Below, one piece after another: positions 33,364-41,965 of a DNA stretch of 64,000 bases (its first letter is position 1; every line of letters starts with the position of its first letter). Made by a program: the position numbers and the translations under genes. The notes beneath the pieces were generated by a model. The model saw nothing but the letters and a program-made list of their open reading frames with translations, made no database searches and was not told the origin of the DNA. This stretch comes from Syntrophomonas sp. (GTDB lineage: Bacteria > Bacillota > Syntrophomonadia > Syntrophomonadales > Syntrophomonadaceae): positions 186,001 through 250,000 of the forward strand of contig JAENZN010000001.1 of the NCBI GenBank assembly GCA_016841245.1, in the 5' to 3' direction.

Positions 33364-33420
33364 TGATATTGATTATCATTATTATAAATAATAATATACC
33401 TACCCCTCTGCTTTTGTCAA
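33364..33420 (-). promoter_or_regulatory. Sigma-A promoter and Fur box of the nitrogenase-like operon
   Basis: Reading leftward, a perfect TTGACA (33420-33415) is followed after 16 bases by TATATT (33398-33393), with TATTAT two bases further as an alternative. Just downstream, TGATATTGATTATCA (33364-33378) fits the 7-1-7 Fur core at 13 of 14 positions and overlaps the start region. No gene was identified in 33023-33587; the interval is a long regulated leader and promoter. Confidence 0.65.
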
Positions 33421-33587
33421 CCCAAAAACTTCAAGGCTTTTCACAAAATTGTTCTATATCCTTGAATAAATTCATTAACAAGGGCCGCATTTTTGAGGTG
33501 TCGAATTCATAATAACATTCCATATCAGGTCTATATAGGAATGTTGAGTTTTTTCAGAACATGTACTAACCCTAAGCATGAACAGGC

Positions 33588-34229
33588 TTAAGGTCCGACT
33601 CCAACTGCTTTCTTACTATGGCTGAAATTTTTATTATTAAATAATAGCCATAAATCCTCTAAAGTATCAACTATATCTGGATCAAACTGCCTGTTTTTGT
33701 TTATTTTTATCTCATTTTTTGTTTCCTCAAAGCTGAATGCCTGCCGATAGGGTCGATCAGAAGTCATAGCATCTATCGTATCGCATACCGCTATTATTCG
33801 TGATCCTAAAGGTATTGCTGCGCCTTTCTTTTGAGAAGGATATCCTTTTCCATCCCATCGTTCATGATGATGCAGGACAATGTCAGCAAACACCGCTAAC
33901 TCACTATAGTTCATCAAAATATTATAGCCTATTACCGGGTGCTGCTTAATTAACTCCCATTCGGCTTTACTTAGAGGCTCCTGCTTATTCAATATGTATT
34001 CCGGAATACATATTTTACCTATATCATGTAAATGAGCAGCAATATGAACCTTTTCTAATTCCAGCCCTCTGAGACCAATTTCTTTGGCCAGATAATAGGC
34101 CATGTCCCCAACTCTTACACTGTGCCCTCCGGTATATGTATCTTTTTCCTCCAGGTTGAAAGCCAGCCTTTCTATAATGTCATGAAAACCATGGTTGAGA
34201 TATAAAGGTTCATTAACATTTAGTAACAT
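33588..34229 (-). CDS. HD-GYP domain protein (probable c-di-GMP phosphodiesterase)
   Basis: A 213-residue protein consisting almost entirely of an HD-GYP domain. The metal and catalytic motifs are visible: TGGHSVRVGDMA, HLHDIGKICIPEYILNK, KQHPVIGYNIL, HHHERWDGKGYP and the late CDTIDAMTSDRPYR. All canonical residues, including the HD pair and the GYP triad, are kept, so hydrolysis of cyclic di-GMP is likely. There is no sensor domain. Upstream on the same strand is the tail of a GGDEF protein, so the two may once have been one GGDEF-HD-GYP gene or a two-gene unit. Confidence 0.88.
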   Translation of the reverse strand: MLLNVNEPLYLNHGFHDIIERLAFNLEEKDTYTGGHSVRVGDMAYYLAKEIGLRGLELEKVHIAAHLHDIGKICIPEYILNKQEPLSKAEWELIKQHPVIGYNILMNYSELAVFADIVLHHHERWDGKGYPSQKKGAAIPLGSRIIAVCDTIDAMTSDRPYRQAFSFEETKNEIKINKNRQFDPDIVDTLEDLWLLFNNKNFSHSKKAVGVGP

Positions 34230-34280
34230 TTAAAAATCACTTCCTCAATAATAAACAATAATTCCATTTACTTTTTTACA

Positions 34281-34475
34281 CTAAAGGCATTCCAGTAGAA
34301 TATCCGCTTCCTCCTTCCTATTTTTTTGGTAATAGCAAACTCTATTTCGGCCCTGTCTTTTAGCGGCATACAGGGCCATATCAGCAATCTTGCATATTTT
34401 ATCAACAGCCTCATCACAATAAGCATCCATCGCACTCCCCCCAAAAGAGCAGGAGCTCCCTTTCCCGCACCTCAA
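34281..34475 (-). pseudogene. C-terminal remnant of a GGDEF (diguanylate cyclase) protein
   Basis: The encoded KICKIADMALYAAKRQGRNR is the unmistakable final helix and strand of a GGDEF domain. Upstream sequence to about 34560 keeps scattered coding similarity but in shifting frames with stops, and the GGDEF active-site motif itself is absent. This is therefore a 3' remnant of a lost gene. A well-formed Fur box at 34595 remains upstream of it. Nothing else was found in 34476-34834. Confidence 0.7.
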
Positions 34476-34594
34476 TCAAATGGGCCATCCACTTATGTCG
34501 CGCATAAGCGTACAAATTCATTTTCATCGGCATTTTCCCAGCCCTGATTGGGCAGACTATCAACATCCCAAGTCTTTTTTTCAATATGTGATAT

Positions 34595-34609
34595 TGATAA
34601 TTATTATCA
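34595..34609. promoter_or_regulatory. Perfect 7-1-7 Fur box without an obvious target
   Basis: TGATAATTATTATCA is a perfect match to the TGATAAT-N-ATTATCA core. It lies 226 bases upstream of the LysR gene on the plus strand and upstream of the decayed GGDEF gene on the minus strand. A plus-strand TATAAT follows at a loose spacing. The original controlled gene may have been lost. Confidence 0.6.
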
Positions 34610-34834
34610 TGTAGTAATTATAATGCATAGCTCGAAAGATCAATATAGGACTTTAGGCCCTTTTTAAATATTTTTTTACACAAATGCACAACCGGCCCAC
34701 ATCATTCAGTAGTTTCAGACTATACTCAATCACTGCATTACACTATAATAAGAACAAAATTATTGTTTCCGGAAAGCTTAAAAAGAGTAGGAATTATGAA
34801 GGTTTATCCATCATGTGTTTCAGGGGGTTAAATT

Positions 34835-35755
34835 GTGACACTCCAACAATTAAGATACATTATAAAAATAGTTGAATGCGGCTCTATTTCCGAGGCTGCC
34901 AAGCAACTGTTTTTGTCGCAGCCCAGCCTTTCCAATGCTGTTAAGGAGCTGGAAAATGAGCTGGGCATCGAAATATTCTATCGCACCACCAAAGGCATTT
35001 CTTTATCAATTGACGGCACGGAATTTCTTTCATACGCCCGTCAGGTCATAGAGCAGACCGAGCTTTTGGAACAGCGTTATCTGGGTAAAAAGCCCTCCAA
35101 ACAGCTTTGTTCGGTTTCAACTCAACATTACGCTTTCGCCGTCAACGCCTTTGTGAACCTGCTGTTGACATTGGATGTGGATGAGTATGAATTTACTCTT
35201 CGTGAAACGAGAACCTATGAAATTATTGAGGATGTTAAAAATCTTCGCAGCGAGCTGGGCATTATTTATTTTAGCAACTTTAATGAAAAGGTGCTGAATA
35301 AGCTGTTAAAAGAAAATCACTTGACCTTTAACCCTCTTTTTAAAGCCGATCCCCATGTTTTTATCAGTTCAGTTCACCCGCTGGCCAAGAAGTCAACGCT
35401 TACTCTTGAAGATTTGGATGATTACCCTTTTCTTGCATTTGAACAAGGCGAATATAACTCTTTCTACTTTTCAGAGGAGATTCTAAGCACCGTTCCGCAC
35501 CGGAAAACCATCCATGTCAGCGACCGCGCAACCCTTTTCAATCTGCTGATCGGATTGAACGGGTACACGATCTGCACGGGTGTTCTAAACAGTGATTTAA
35601 ACGGCGATAACATTGTTTCCGTACCGCTTGAAACAGATGAGATGATGCTGGTGGGCTGGATAGCTAATGAGCAGGCTCATTTGAGTGCCCTCGCAATGAA
35701 TTATATTACTGAACTAAAACGGGTGATTTCCGACTATGGCTATACTGTAATGTGA
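34835..35755 (+). CDS. LysR-family transcriptional regulator
   Basis: A 306-residue LysR-type regulator. The N-terminal winged helix-turn-helix is MTLQQLRYIIKIVECGSISEAAKQLFLSQPSLSNAVKELE, followed by the linker helix and a periplasmic-binding-like effector domain. The start is GTG, preceded by CAGGGGG. It converges on metF/metE. LysR proteins such as MetR and CysB-like regulators often control methionine or sulfur genes, so regulation of metEF is a reasonable but unproven guess. Confidence 0.88.
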   Translation: MTLQQLRYIIKIVECGSISEAAKQLFLSQPSLSNAVKELENELGIEIFYRTTKGISLSIDGTEFLSYARQVIEQTELLEQRYLGKKPSKQLCSVSTQHYAFAVNAFVNLLLTLDVDEYEFTLRETRTYEIIEDVKNLRSELGIIYFSNFNEKVLNKLLKENHLTFNPLFKADPHVFISSVHPLAKKSTLTLEDLDDYPFLAFEQGEYNSFYFSEEILSTVPHRKTIHVSDRATLFNLLIGLNGYTICTGVLNSDLNGDNIVSVPLETDEMMLVGWIANEQAHLSALAMNYITELKRVISDYGYTVM

Positions 35756-35783
35756 AAAGACCTCCGCTATAAAGCAAAGGTCT

Positions 35784-35905
35784 CAGGGCGATGACAAAAG
35801 CGAATATCTGCGTCATTGTGAAAAGCCCGCTCTATCAACGTACTCTAGTACGCCTCAATCGCGGGCTTTTCACATTCCTTGATCTTCACTCTTGTCATCG
35901 CCCTG
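35784..35905. terminator. Nested inverted repeats between convergent LysR and metF genes
   Basis: An outer perfect 14-base inverted repeat (CAGGGCGATGACAA at 35784-35797, its complement at 35892-35905) encloses an inner 13-base repeat (GTGAAAAGCCCGC at 35818-35830, complement at 35861-35873). The inner repeat in turn encloses a CGTACT/AGTACG hairpin. The inner stem ends GCGGGCTTTTCAC, so it can act as a bidirectional terminator for the two converging genes. The inner element resembles the one at 62352-62396. Confidence 0.65.
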
Positions 35906-35925
35906 GCAAGCGAAGGTTTTCTCAG

Positions 35926-36789
35926 TTAGGCGGCCAGCAAAGTACTTATTGCAGCATAGATCTTGTGTGCAATATACGGGTTGTTCATCGTATAAAGGTG
36001 GATTCCATCAACGTCCTGTGCCAAAAGGTCAACAATCTGATCAATGGCATAGGCAATCCCCGCATCACGCATGGCAATTGGATTGTTTTCGTACTTTTCC
36101 ATCATAGCCGTAAATTTCCTGGGCAGCTTCACTCCGCACAGCGATACCATTCTTTCAATCTGTTTTTTGTTTACCACCGGCATAATTCCCGCTTCCAGCG
36201 GGACGTTTATTCCTGCATGGGTGGCCCGCTCCCTAAATGTATAAAAATAATTATTGTCGAAGAACAACTGAGTGATAAGCTGATCCGTACCGGCATCCAC
36301 CTTGGTTTTAAGATTGCCTATATCTTCAACAAGACTCCCGCATTCGTTGTGTCCCTCCGGATAGCACGCCCCGATAATATTGAATTCGCCGTTTTCCTTA
36401 ATAAATGAAATCAAGTCGCTGGCATACCGAAAATCCTGTTTCGGTGCCAATCCAGGATTTATATCGCCGCGCAGGGCAAGAATGTTTTCGATGCCCTGTT
36501 GTTTAAAACCATCCAGCATTTTCAGCACATCGCCTTGGGTGAGATAAATACCCGGGAGATGGGCAACGCTTTCAATCCCGTAGTCGTTTTTGATAGCCGA
36601 TGCAATTTCCAGGGTAGCGGTGTTATTCTCACTTCCGCCGGCACCATAGGTTACGCTGATGAAGTCCGGATTTAACCCTTTCAATTCATCAAGGGTATCG
36701 TAGATAATATCAATAGCGGCGGTTCGCCGGGGAGGAAATATCTCCAGCGACAGCACGGTTTTGTTTTTGAATATCTCTGATGTTCTCAT
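35926..36789 (-). CDS. metF: Methylenetetrahydrofolate reductase
   Basis: A 287-residue FAD-dependent TIM-barrel enzyme that reduces 5,10-methylene-THF to 5-methyl-THF, the methyl donor for methionine synthase. Family blocks LSLEIFPPR, FISVTYGAGGS, LALRGDINPG and ITQLFFDNNYFY are present. It overlaps metE by four bases, so enzyme and methyl acceptor are translated together. No separate zinc- or NADH-partner subunit gene is adjacent. Confidence 0.92.
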   Translation of the reverse strand: MRTSEIFKNKTVLSLEIFPPRRTAAIDIIYDTLDELKGLNPDFISVTYGAGGSENNTATLEIASAIKNDYGIESVAHLPGIYLTQGDVLKMLDGFKQQGIENILALRGDINPGLAPKQDFRYASDLISFIKENGEFNIIGACYPEGHNECGSLVEDIGNLKTKVDAGTDQLITQLFFDNNYFYTFRERATHAGINVPLEAGIMPVVNKKQIERMVSLCGVKLPRKFTAMMEKYENNPIAMRDAGIAYAIDQIVDLLAQDVDGIHLYTMNNPYIAHKIYAAISTLLAA

Positions 36790-39062
36790 GGCTGCAAACT
36801 CCTTCTTACTTCTTGGGCGGCATCAACCAGGTTTTCCAGGCTCGGAACCGTTTCAGCGTTCCCTCTCGTTTTGAGTCCGCAGTCCGGATTTACCCAAAGC
36901 TTTTCTGGCGGTGTTTTTTCCAGCATCTTAAAAAGTGCTATCTTTATTTCCTCAGCACTCGGAATTCTCGGCGAATGGATGTCATAAACACCCGGGCCGA
37001 CCTCGGTCTTAAATCCGCACTGGTTCAGCACATTGATAATCGTAAGATCTGAACGCGAAGCCTCGAAGGTGATAACATCAGCGTCCATATCGTCGATATC
37101 CCTGATAATGTCGCTGAATTCACTGTAGCACATATGGGTGTGAATCTGAGTCTGCGCCTTAACCCCGCTGTGAACCAGCCTGAAGGCAGGAATCGCCCAG
37201 TCCAGATATTCGCTGTGCCAATCACTTTTTCTAAGCGGCAGCTTTTCGCGCAGGGCGGCCTCATCAATCTGAATAATTTTTATGCCGTTGGCTTCCAGAT
37301 CAAGTACCTCTGCCCTGATGGCCAGAGCGATCTGCAAGGCGCTTTCCTGCAAGGAAATATCCTCCCGGGGGAATGACCAGTTTAAAATAGTGACGGGACC
37401 CGTAAGCATTCCTTTCATGTATTTCCTGGTAAGGGATTGCGCGTATACGATATAATCTATCGTAATGGGCCTGGAGCGGGAAATATCCCCCCATATAATC
37501 GGCGGTTTTACACACCTGGTCCCATAAGACTGCACCCAGGCCTTTTCAGTGAAGAGGAAGCCATCCAGACGCTCGCCGAAGTATTCAACCATGTCGTTGC
37601 GTTCAAATTCGCCGTGCACCAGCACATCAAGTCCGATTTTTTCCTGCAGTGCCACACATTCCGCAATTTTTTCCTGGTTAAACCGGGTGTATTGTTCAAA
37701 TGTTATCTTGCCGTTTTTGTAATTGGAGCGGTTCGATTTCACCTCCCTGGTCTGCGGGAATGAACCGATGGTGGTGGTCGGCAACAAGGGCAGATTAAAC
37801 AGCGCCTTCTGTATCTTTTCCCGTTCCTCAAACGCAGGATGTCTGATGAAATCCTCCTGCTCAAGAGCCGAAACTGCAGCTTGGACGGAGACCTCCGGGT
37901 GGAATCTGCTGGCTTTAAAAAGCCTGGCATTTTCAATGTATTCAGGAATCTCAGCCGGCCTATCGCCGGACATAATTCTCTTTAGCTCGGCCAGCTCCGA
38001 CAGCTTTTCTTCCGCAAAGGCGAAATATTTTTTATATTCATCAGCTAGAGCACTTTCATTCTTTAAAGAATACGGAGCATGCAGAAGCGAACAGGAGGTA
38101 CTTAAAACAATCCCCGCGCTGAATTTTTTCAATTCAGCCAGGATATTCATGGTCTTATCATAGTTGTTGCGCCAGATATTTTTGCCGTTGACAACCCCGG
38201 CAAAAAGGATTTTACCAGCGGGGAAACCGTTGCGTTTCACCAGTTCCAGCGTATTTTGGCCTTCGACAAAATCCAGTCCTATGCCGGCCAATGGCAGAGA
38301 GACGACCTCCTGGTAACAGTCACGTATGTCGCCGAAATAGGTCTGTAAAAGCACCTTGATACTGCCCTTAGCCAAAAGAATTTCACTGTAGATTTTATTA
38401 AAAAGAATAATATCGTCTGCGGTTAGGTCCATAACCAGCGCAGGCTCATCAAACTGTATCCATTCCGCACCCAAATCATTAAACTGATTAAGAATTTCCG
38501 CATATGCCGTGATAACATCTGCTGCGAAATCAACCGGCGTTTTGTTTCCGGTAGTTTTAGCGAGTTTCAAAAAGGTAAATGCTCCGATGATAACGGGTTT
38601 GGTAGTTATCCCCAGGCTCTTGGCTTCGGTGAATTCATCAAACGGCTTGGTTCCAACCAGAGAAATCCTGGTATCATCCTCAATCTCCGGCACTATATAA
38701 TGGTAATTGGTATTGAACCATTTTTTCATGGCCAGGGCCTTCACATCACCGTTGGCGCCCTGATATCCTCGCGCCATGGCAAAATACTCATCAAGACGAT
38801 CAAGCCGTAAATCATGGTATCGTTTGGGAACAACATTAAGCAAAACTGCAGCATCCAACATATTGTCATAAAACGAAAAATCATTTGATGGTAAAAAATC
38901 AATGCCATTTTCTTTTTGAGTTTGCCAGTGGTTTTTCCTAAGCAAGGCAGCGGTGTCTTGCAGCTCCGCTTTCGATAAACCGCCTTCCAAATATTTCTCC
39001 GTGGCAAATTTTAATTCCCGTAAAGTCCCTACTCTAGGGTAACCGGTTATGGCTGTTTTCAT
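36786..39062 (-). CDS. metE: Cobalamin-independent methionine synthase
   Basis: A 758-residue methyltransferase transferring the methyl group of 5-methyl-THF-glutamate to homocysteine. It opens with KTAITGYPRVGTLRELKFA and contains the second-barrel start TTIGSFPQTREVK. The zinc ligands appear as His and Cys in HTHMCYSEF and Cys in NPDCGLKTRGN. The ATG at 39062 follows AAAGGTG by nine bases and is preferred to the GTG at 39074. It leads the metE-metF operon. In the 269-base upstream gap I see no S-box or T-box, so a protein regulator is more likely. Confidence 0.94.
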   Translation of the reverse strand: MKTAITGYPRVGTLRELKFATEKYLEGGLSKAELQDTAALLRKNHWQTQKENGIDFLPSNDFSFYDNMLDAAVLLNVVPKRYHDLRLDRLDEYFAMARGYQGANGDVKALAMKKWFNTNYHYIVPEIEDDTRISLVGTKPFDEFTEAKSLGITTKPVIIGAFTFLKLAKTTGNKTPVDFAADVITAYAEILNQFNDLGAEWIQFDEPALVMDLTADDIILFNKIYSEILLAKGSIKVLLQTYFGDIRDCYQEVVSLPLAGIGLDFVEGQNTLELVKRNGFPAGKILFAGVVNGKNIWRNNYDKTMNILAELKKFSAGIVLSTSCSLLHAPYSLKNESALADEYKKYFAFAEEKLSELAELKRIMSGDRPAEIPEYIENARLFKASRFHPEVSVQAAVSALEQEDFIRHPAFEEREKIQKALFNLPLLPTTTIGSFPQTREVKSNRSNYKNGKITFEQYTRFNQEKIAECVALQEKIGLDVLVHGEFERNDMVEYFGERLDGFLFTEKAWVQSYGTRCVKPPIIWGDISRSRPITIDYIVYAQSLTRKYMKGMLTGPVTILNWSFPREDISLQESALQIALAIRAEVLDLEANGIKIIQIDEAALREKLPLRKSDWHSEYLDWAIPAFRLVHSGVKAQTQIHTHMCYSEFSDIIRDIDDMDADVITFEASRSDLTIINVLNQCGFKTEVGPGVYDIHSPRIPSAEEIKIALFKMLEKTPPEKLWVNPDCGLKTRGNAETVPSLENLVDAAQEVRRSLQP

Positions 39063-39331
39063 GATAATCTTCACCTTTCAATTATGATAATATAATAAGA
39101 ACATACCATGATAATTAAGCCATAAGGTAATACCGAATTCATATGCCTTGCCATAGTTAATATCTATATATCTGATACAGAGCCGCTTAACTTAAGTCAA
39201 TGGCGACCGGTTACCTCAGCTTGTACTGCTGTAATTTTTCGATCATATCCTCCTAACAGGGCATGAACCTCCCCTGCCGGTCCGTCCAAACCATCAAACC
39301 TTCCTTTACCCCAATCTCTCGCCCGGGAATT

Positions 39332-39958
39332 TCAACATTTAACGTTAAACTGGATCATGTAATTATAGCCCAGATCAACGTAACTAAATTTTTCAAACCC
39401 ATACGGGGTTATCGCAGCTTCCAGTTCTCCAGGTGAATTGCGCATATGCATGGGTGGGCCAAAAGGCAGATCTTCTTTTTTGCATTCAATAATTACCAAA
39501 CGCCCATCGAGTTTCAGAACACGACGGATTTCGCTAAATAAGATTTTCCCATCTTTATTGAGATTAAATAAATGAAGTACGGTAGCAATAAAGCAAACTT
39601 CAATACAGTTGTCTGTAACTGCCAGGGGGCTGTCAATATTAGAAACCATGGTTCTAATGTTTTCTAATCCTTGAAAAGCTGCTTCTTCTAGCAGGCCATC
39701 AAGCAACTCTTCCCGAATGTCCAGCGCATATACCACTCCTGAAACTCCCACGATTTTAGCTGCCTGCAGGGAGTAATCTCCTGCCCCACAGCCCAAATCA
39801 AGAAATGAATCCCCCTCTTTCAGCTTAAGCTCGCCAAAGACAATATCCGGATCATGCATGGAAAAACTGCTGGGACCGCGCCGGCGAGCACCAGGCCTGT
39901 TGTTGCATCCCATCAAATGTTCGTTTTTACATCTTTTTTTATAATCCATGACCATCAT
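39332..39958 (-). CDS. Class I SAM-dependent methyltransferase
   Basis: A 208-residue protein with a Rossmann-type methyltransferase core: FLDLGCGAGDYSLQAA (motif I), VYALDIREELLDGL (acidic end of strand 2) and EVCFIATVLHLF. An N-terminal stretch with four Arg in ARRRGPSSFSMHDPD precedes the core. Several arsenite or menaquinone-type methyltransferase relatives share this arrangement, but the substrate is not readable. It sits between metE and the decayed dehydratase gene without operon partners. Confidence 0.75.
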   Translation of the reverse strand: MMVMDYKKRCKNEHLMGCNNRPGARRRGPSSFSMHDPDIVFGELKLKEGDSFLDLGCGAGDYSLQAAKIVGVSGVVYALDIREELLDGLLEEAAFQGLENIRTMVSNIDSPLAVTDNCIEVCFIATVLHLFNLNKDGKILFSEIRRVLKLDGRLVIIECKKEDLPFGPPMHMRNSPGELEAAITPYGFEKFSYVDLGYNYMIQFNVKC

Positions 39959-40020
39959 GCCCTTTCATTTTTTCTTAAATTCAATTTCTATAGGCTGGTT
40001 TTATAGTAATATTAAACACT

Positions 40021-40326
40021 CTATAGATAATACATAAAGGATTCAATCTTAGTTTCATCATTTTCATTCCTGTTGCCATCAAAGGTCAAATTAAGCACCG
40101 GCTTTAATGCTTCCCTGGCAAAACCCTTATGCAATACATTCAAGACAATAGCAGTATTTTCGTACATGGAGGCCACCGTAATAATTCCGTCAATACCTTG
40201 TAAGTCTTCCAATAATTTTGCTTCCCTGTATCTCCCGTTAGCACCGGCATAGTATCCCACTGTTTTATCCGCTCTGTCCACAAGATTGTCCAAATCCTTT
40301 GCAAAGGGCTCTCCTCTTCTAAACAC
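40021..40326 (-). pseudogene. C-terminal fragment of the dehydratase-activase-related gene
   Basis: The 101 codons encode the C-terminal end of the protein started at 41965, in a different frame. The intervening piece, LWEKNIDKNTPLFRHRLKKFEYD, is in yet another frame (40140-40430). Two frameshifts near 40320 and 40430 thus separate the tail from the body. The order of conserved segments is still collinear across the breaks, so this is one broken gene rather than separate genes. Confidence 0.7.
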
Positions 40327-40360
40327 TCTGATATAGCGCTGATATCATATTCAAATTTTT

Positions 40361-41965
40361 TCAATCTATGCCGGAACAGCGGCGTATTTTTATCAATATT
40401 TTTTTCCCAAAGTCTTTCCACAGCATCCACATGGCTTCACTCAAAGGACTGTAAACAACCCTGTGTCCTTGATCCTCAAGGTTGCTGAAAGTAAAGTAAT
40501 TCAGGAAATCATTGAACAAAATCATGACTTCTCCAACAGCCAAAACTCTTTTCTTTGCTTTGGTAATCTTTATTTGCATATAAATCTCTTTTGAGATATC
40601 CAGCAGGTTTTTCAGTGAAAGTCGCCGGGCTTTAACTAAATTAATGATTCTATTCAATTGTCTTTTTCTATATCTTTTCGGTGCAATCCTAATCAGATCT
40701 CCCGCCAGCAAACCTAAACATATCAGCTTTACATCTTCTTCATCTTTTTCCAGCACATCCTCCATAAAAGGCGAAATGACATCAACATTTTTAAAGCCTT
40801 CTTCATCCAGTTTCGTCCTCAGCAAGCGGCTATACTGCCCGTCTGTTTCCGTCCCTTCATTCTGAGGAATTAAAAAGGCAATCCTTCCTTTCTCAACCTT
40901 TGTTAATTTGTCAAGCTCCTTGAAAACATCCCCCAACAGGGCAGTTAAAGAGAAATACTCCTCAGTGATGGTAAATTTCCTTCCTATATCGGCGGAAGCC
41001 CTGCTGGTTGCGGGCAGAACCCTGGCGTTTAGTCCTTTTTTAATCAGCATCTCCTTGAAAATTTCCGAGTAAGGGTATACATAGGGCAGATAAACTACTG
41101 CTTTATCGTTTAATTCATTTAAGCCTTTCTTGACATCGACCTCTTGATGTATAATATTGCGGGCATAGACTTCCATGTCCTCAGCTTCTTTCACCCCGGC
41201 CTTTTTCAGGCTGTTAACAAAAGCTTCCACCCTGGTAATAACCCCCACTCCGGAGGAATGCTCATCCACCTCGATGTGCAAATACGGCTTGCCGTTCATT
41301 TCTTCCCGGAAGTAGTGCGATACCACCGAATCAGGGCCGCAGCCGTGATGAGTCAGGAGGATGGCGTATAAATTGGGATGCTGTTTGACAAGCTGCGCCG
41401 GCTCCAGGATATGCTGCCCGAAAGGCCAGAACATATTGGGGTGTTCCTTGGAGATATCCCCCTCCGGCAAATCGTAGAAAGGCAGAACCTTATATCCCAT
41501 GTCCATAAGCTTCGCTGGTATTCCCATATTTAACACCGGATCGGCCACGCCATAGATTTTGGAAATAAGCACAAAGGCTTTTTCGTCCGGTCTCAATTCC
41601 TTAATAACCTGCTTGCCGTTTTCACCGATTCTTTCTTCAAAGCCATGGAAAGCGACCATTCCTTTTTGCAGGGCCTGGGCAATCTGTTCCGGAGTTTTAC
41701 CAAGCTGTTTTCCCAGATTTCCAAAGCTTTTCATCATGAACTCCTGGCCCAGGCTGAAAGCTATGGTGGGATCCAGTAATTCTATTCCTTTTTTATCTAA
41801 TTCCATGGCCTGCTTCATAACTTTAAAGGCCAGCTGCATATAAGCACAGCCGTAATTCTGCCTGCTCATGGAGCCGGGATGGTCTACCGTAAATAGATCG
41901 GGGAAGAAGATATAATCCACCTTTTTCTCCACCAGTTCGGCCACATGGCCGGTAATGAGCTTCAC
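40361..41965 (-). CDS. 2-hydroxyacyl-CoA dehydratase-like (DUF2229/HgdB-type) fragment of a broken activase gene
   Basis: A 534-codon frame that begins inside a DUF2229 domain at KLITGHVAELVEKKVDYIFFPDLF and continues through an HgdB-like region. In intact family members all of this is the second half of a protein of about 1400 residues whose first half has two ATPase domains. Here the GTG start overlaps the upstream stop and is not preceded by a ribosome site, so independent translation is doubtful. The 3' end runs out of frame into IKIRRCSGID. Probably a pseudogene segment; kept as a frame because it is long and uninterrupted. Confidence 0.65.
   Translation of the reverse strand: MKLITGHVAELVEKKVDYIFFPDLFTVDHPGSMSRQNYGCAYMQLAFKVMKQAMELDKKGIELLDPTIAFSLGQEFMMKSFGNLGKQLGKTPEQIAQALQKGMVAFHGFEERIGENGKQVIKELRPDEKAFVLISKIYGVADPVLNMGIPAKLMDMGYKVLPFYDLPEGDISKEHPNMFWPFGQHILEPAQLVKQHPNLYAILLTHHGCGPDSVVSHYFREEMNGKPYLHIEVDEHSSGVGVITRVEAFVNSLKKAGVKEAEDMEVYARNIIHQEVDVKKGLNELNDKAVVYLPYVYPYSEIFKEMLIKKGLNARVLPATSRASADIGRKFTITEEYFSLTALLGDVFKELDKLTKVEKGRIAFLIPQNEGTETDGQYSRLLRTKLDEEGFKNVDVISPFMEDVLEKDEEDVKLICLGLLAGDLIRIAPKRYRKRQLNRIINLVKARRLSLKNLLDISKEIYMQIKITKAKKRVLAVGEVMILFNDFLNYFTFSNLEDQGHRVVYSPLSEAMWMLWKDFGKKILIKIRRCSGID

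Noticed and set aside
36780-38163. Plus-strand frames across metE
   Set aside because: They are shadows of the well-conserved MetE coding sequence.
39063-39331. SAM riboswitch or T-box upstream of metE
   Set aside because: No S-box helices, T-box sequence (TGGNACC) or terminator was found in this interval.
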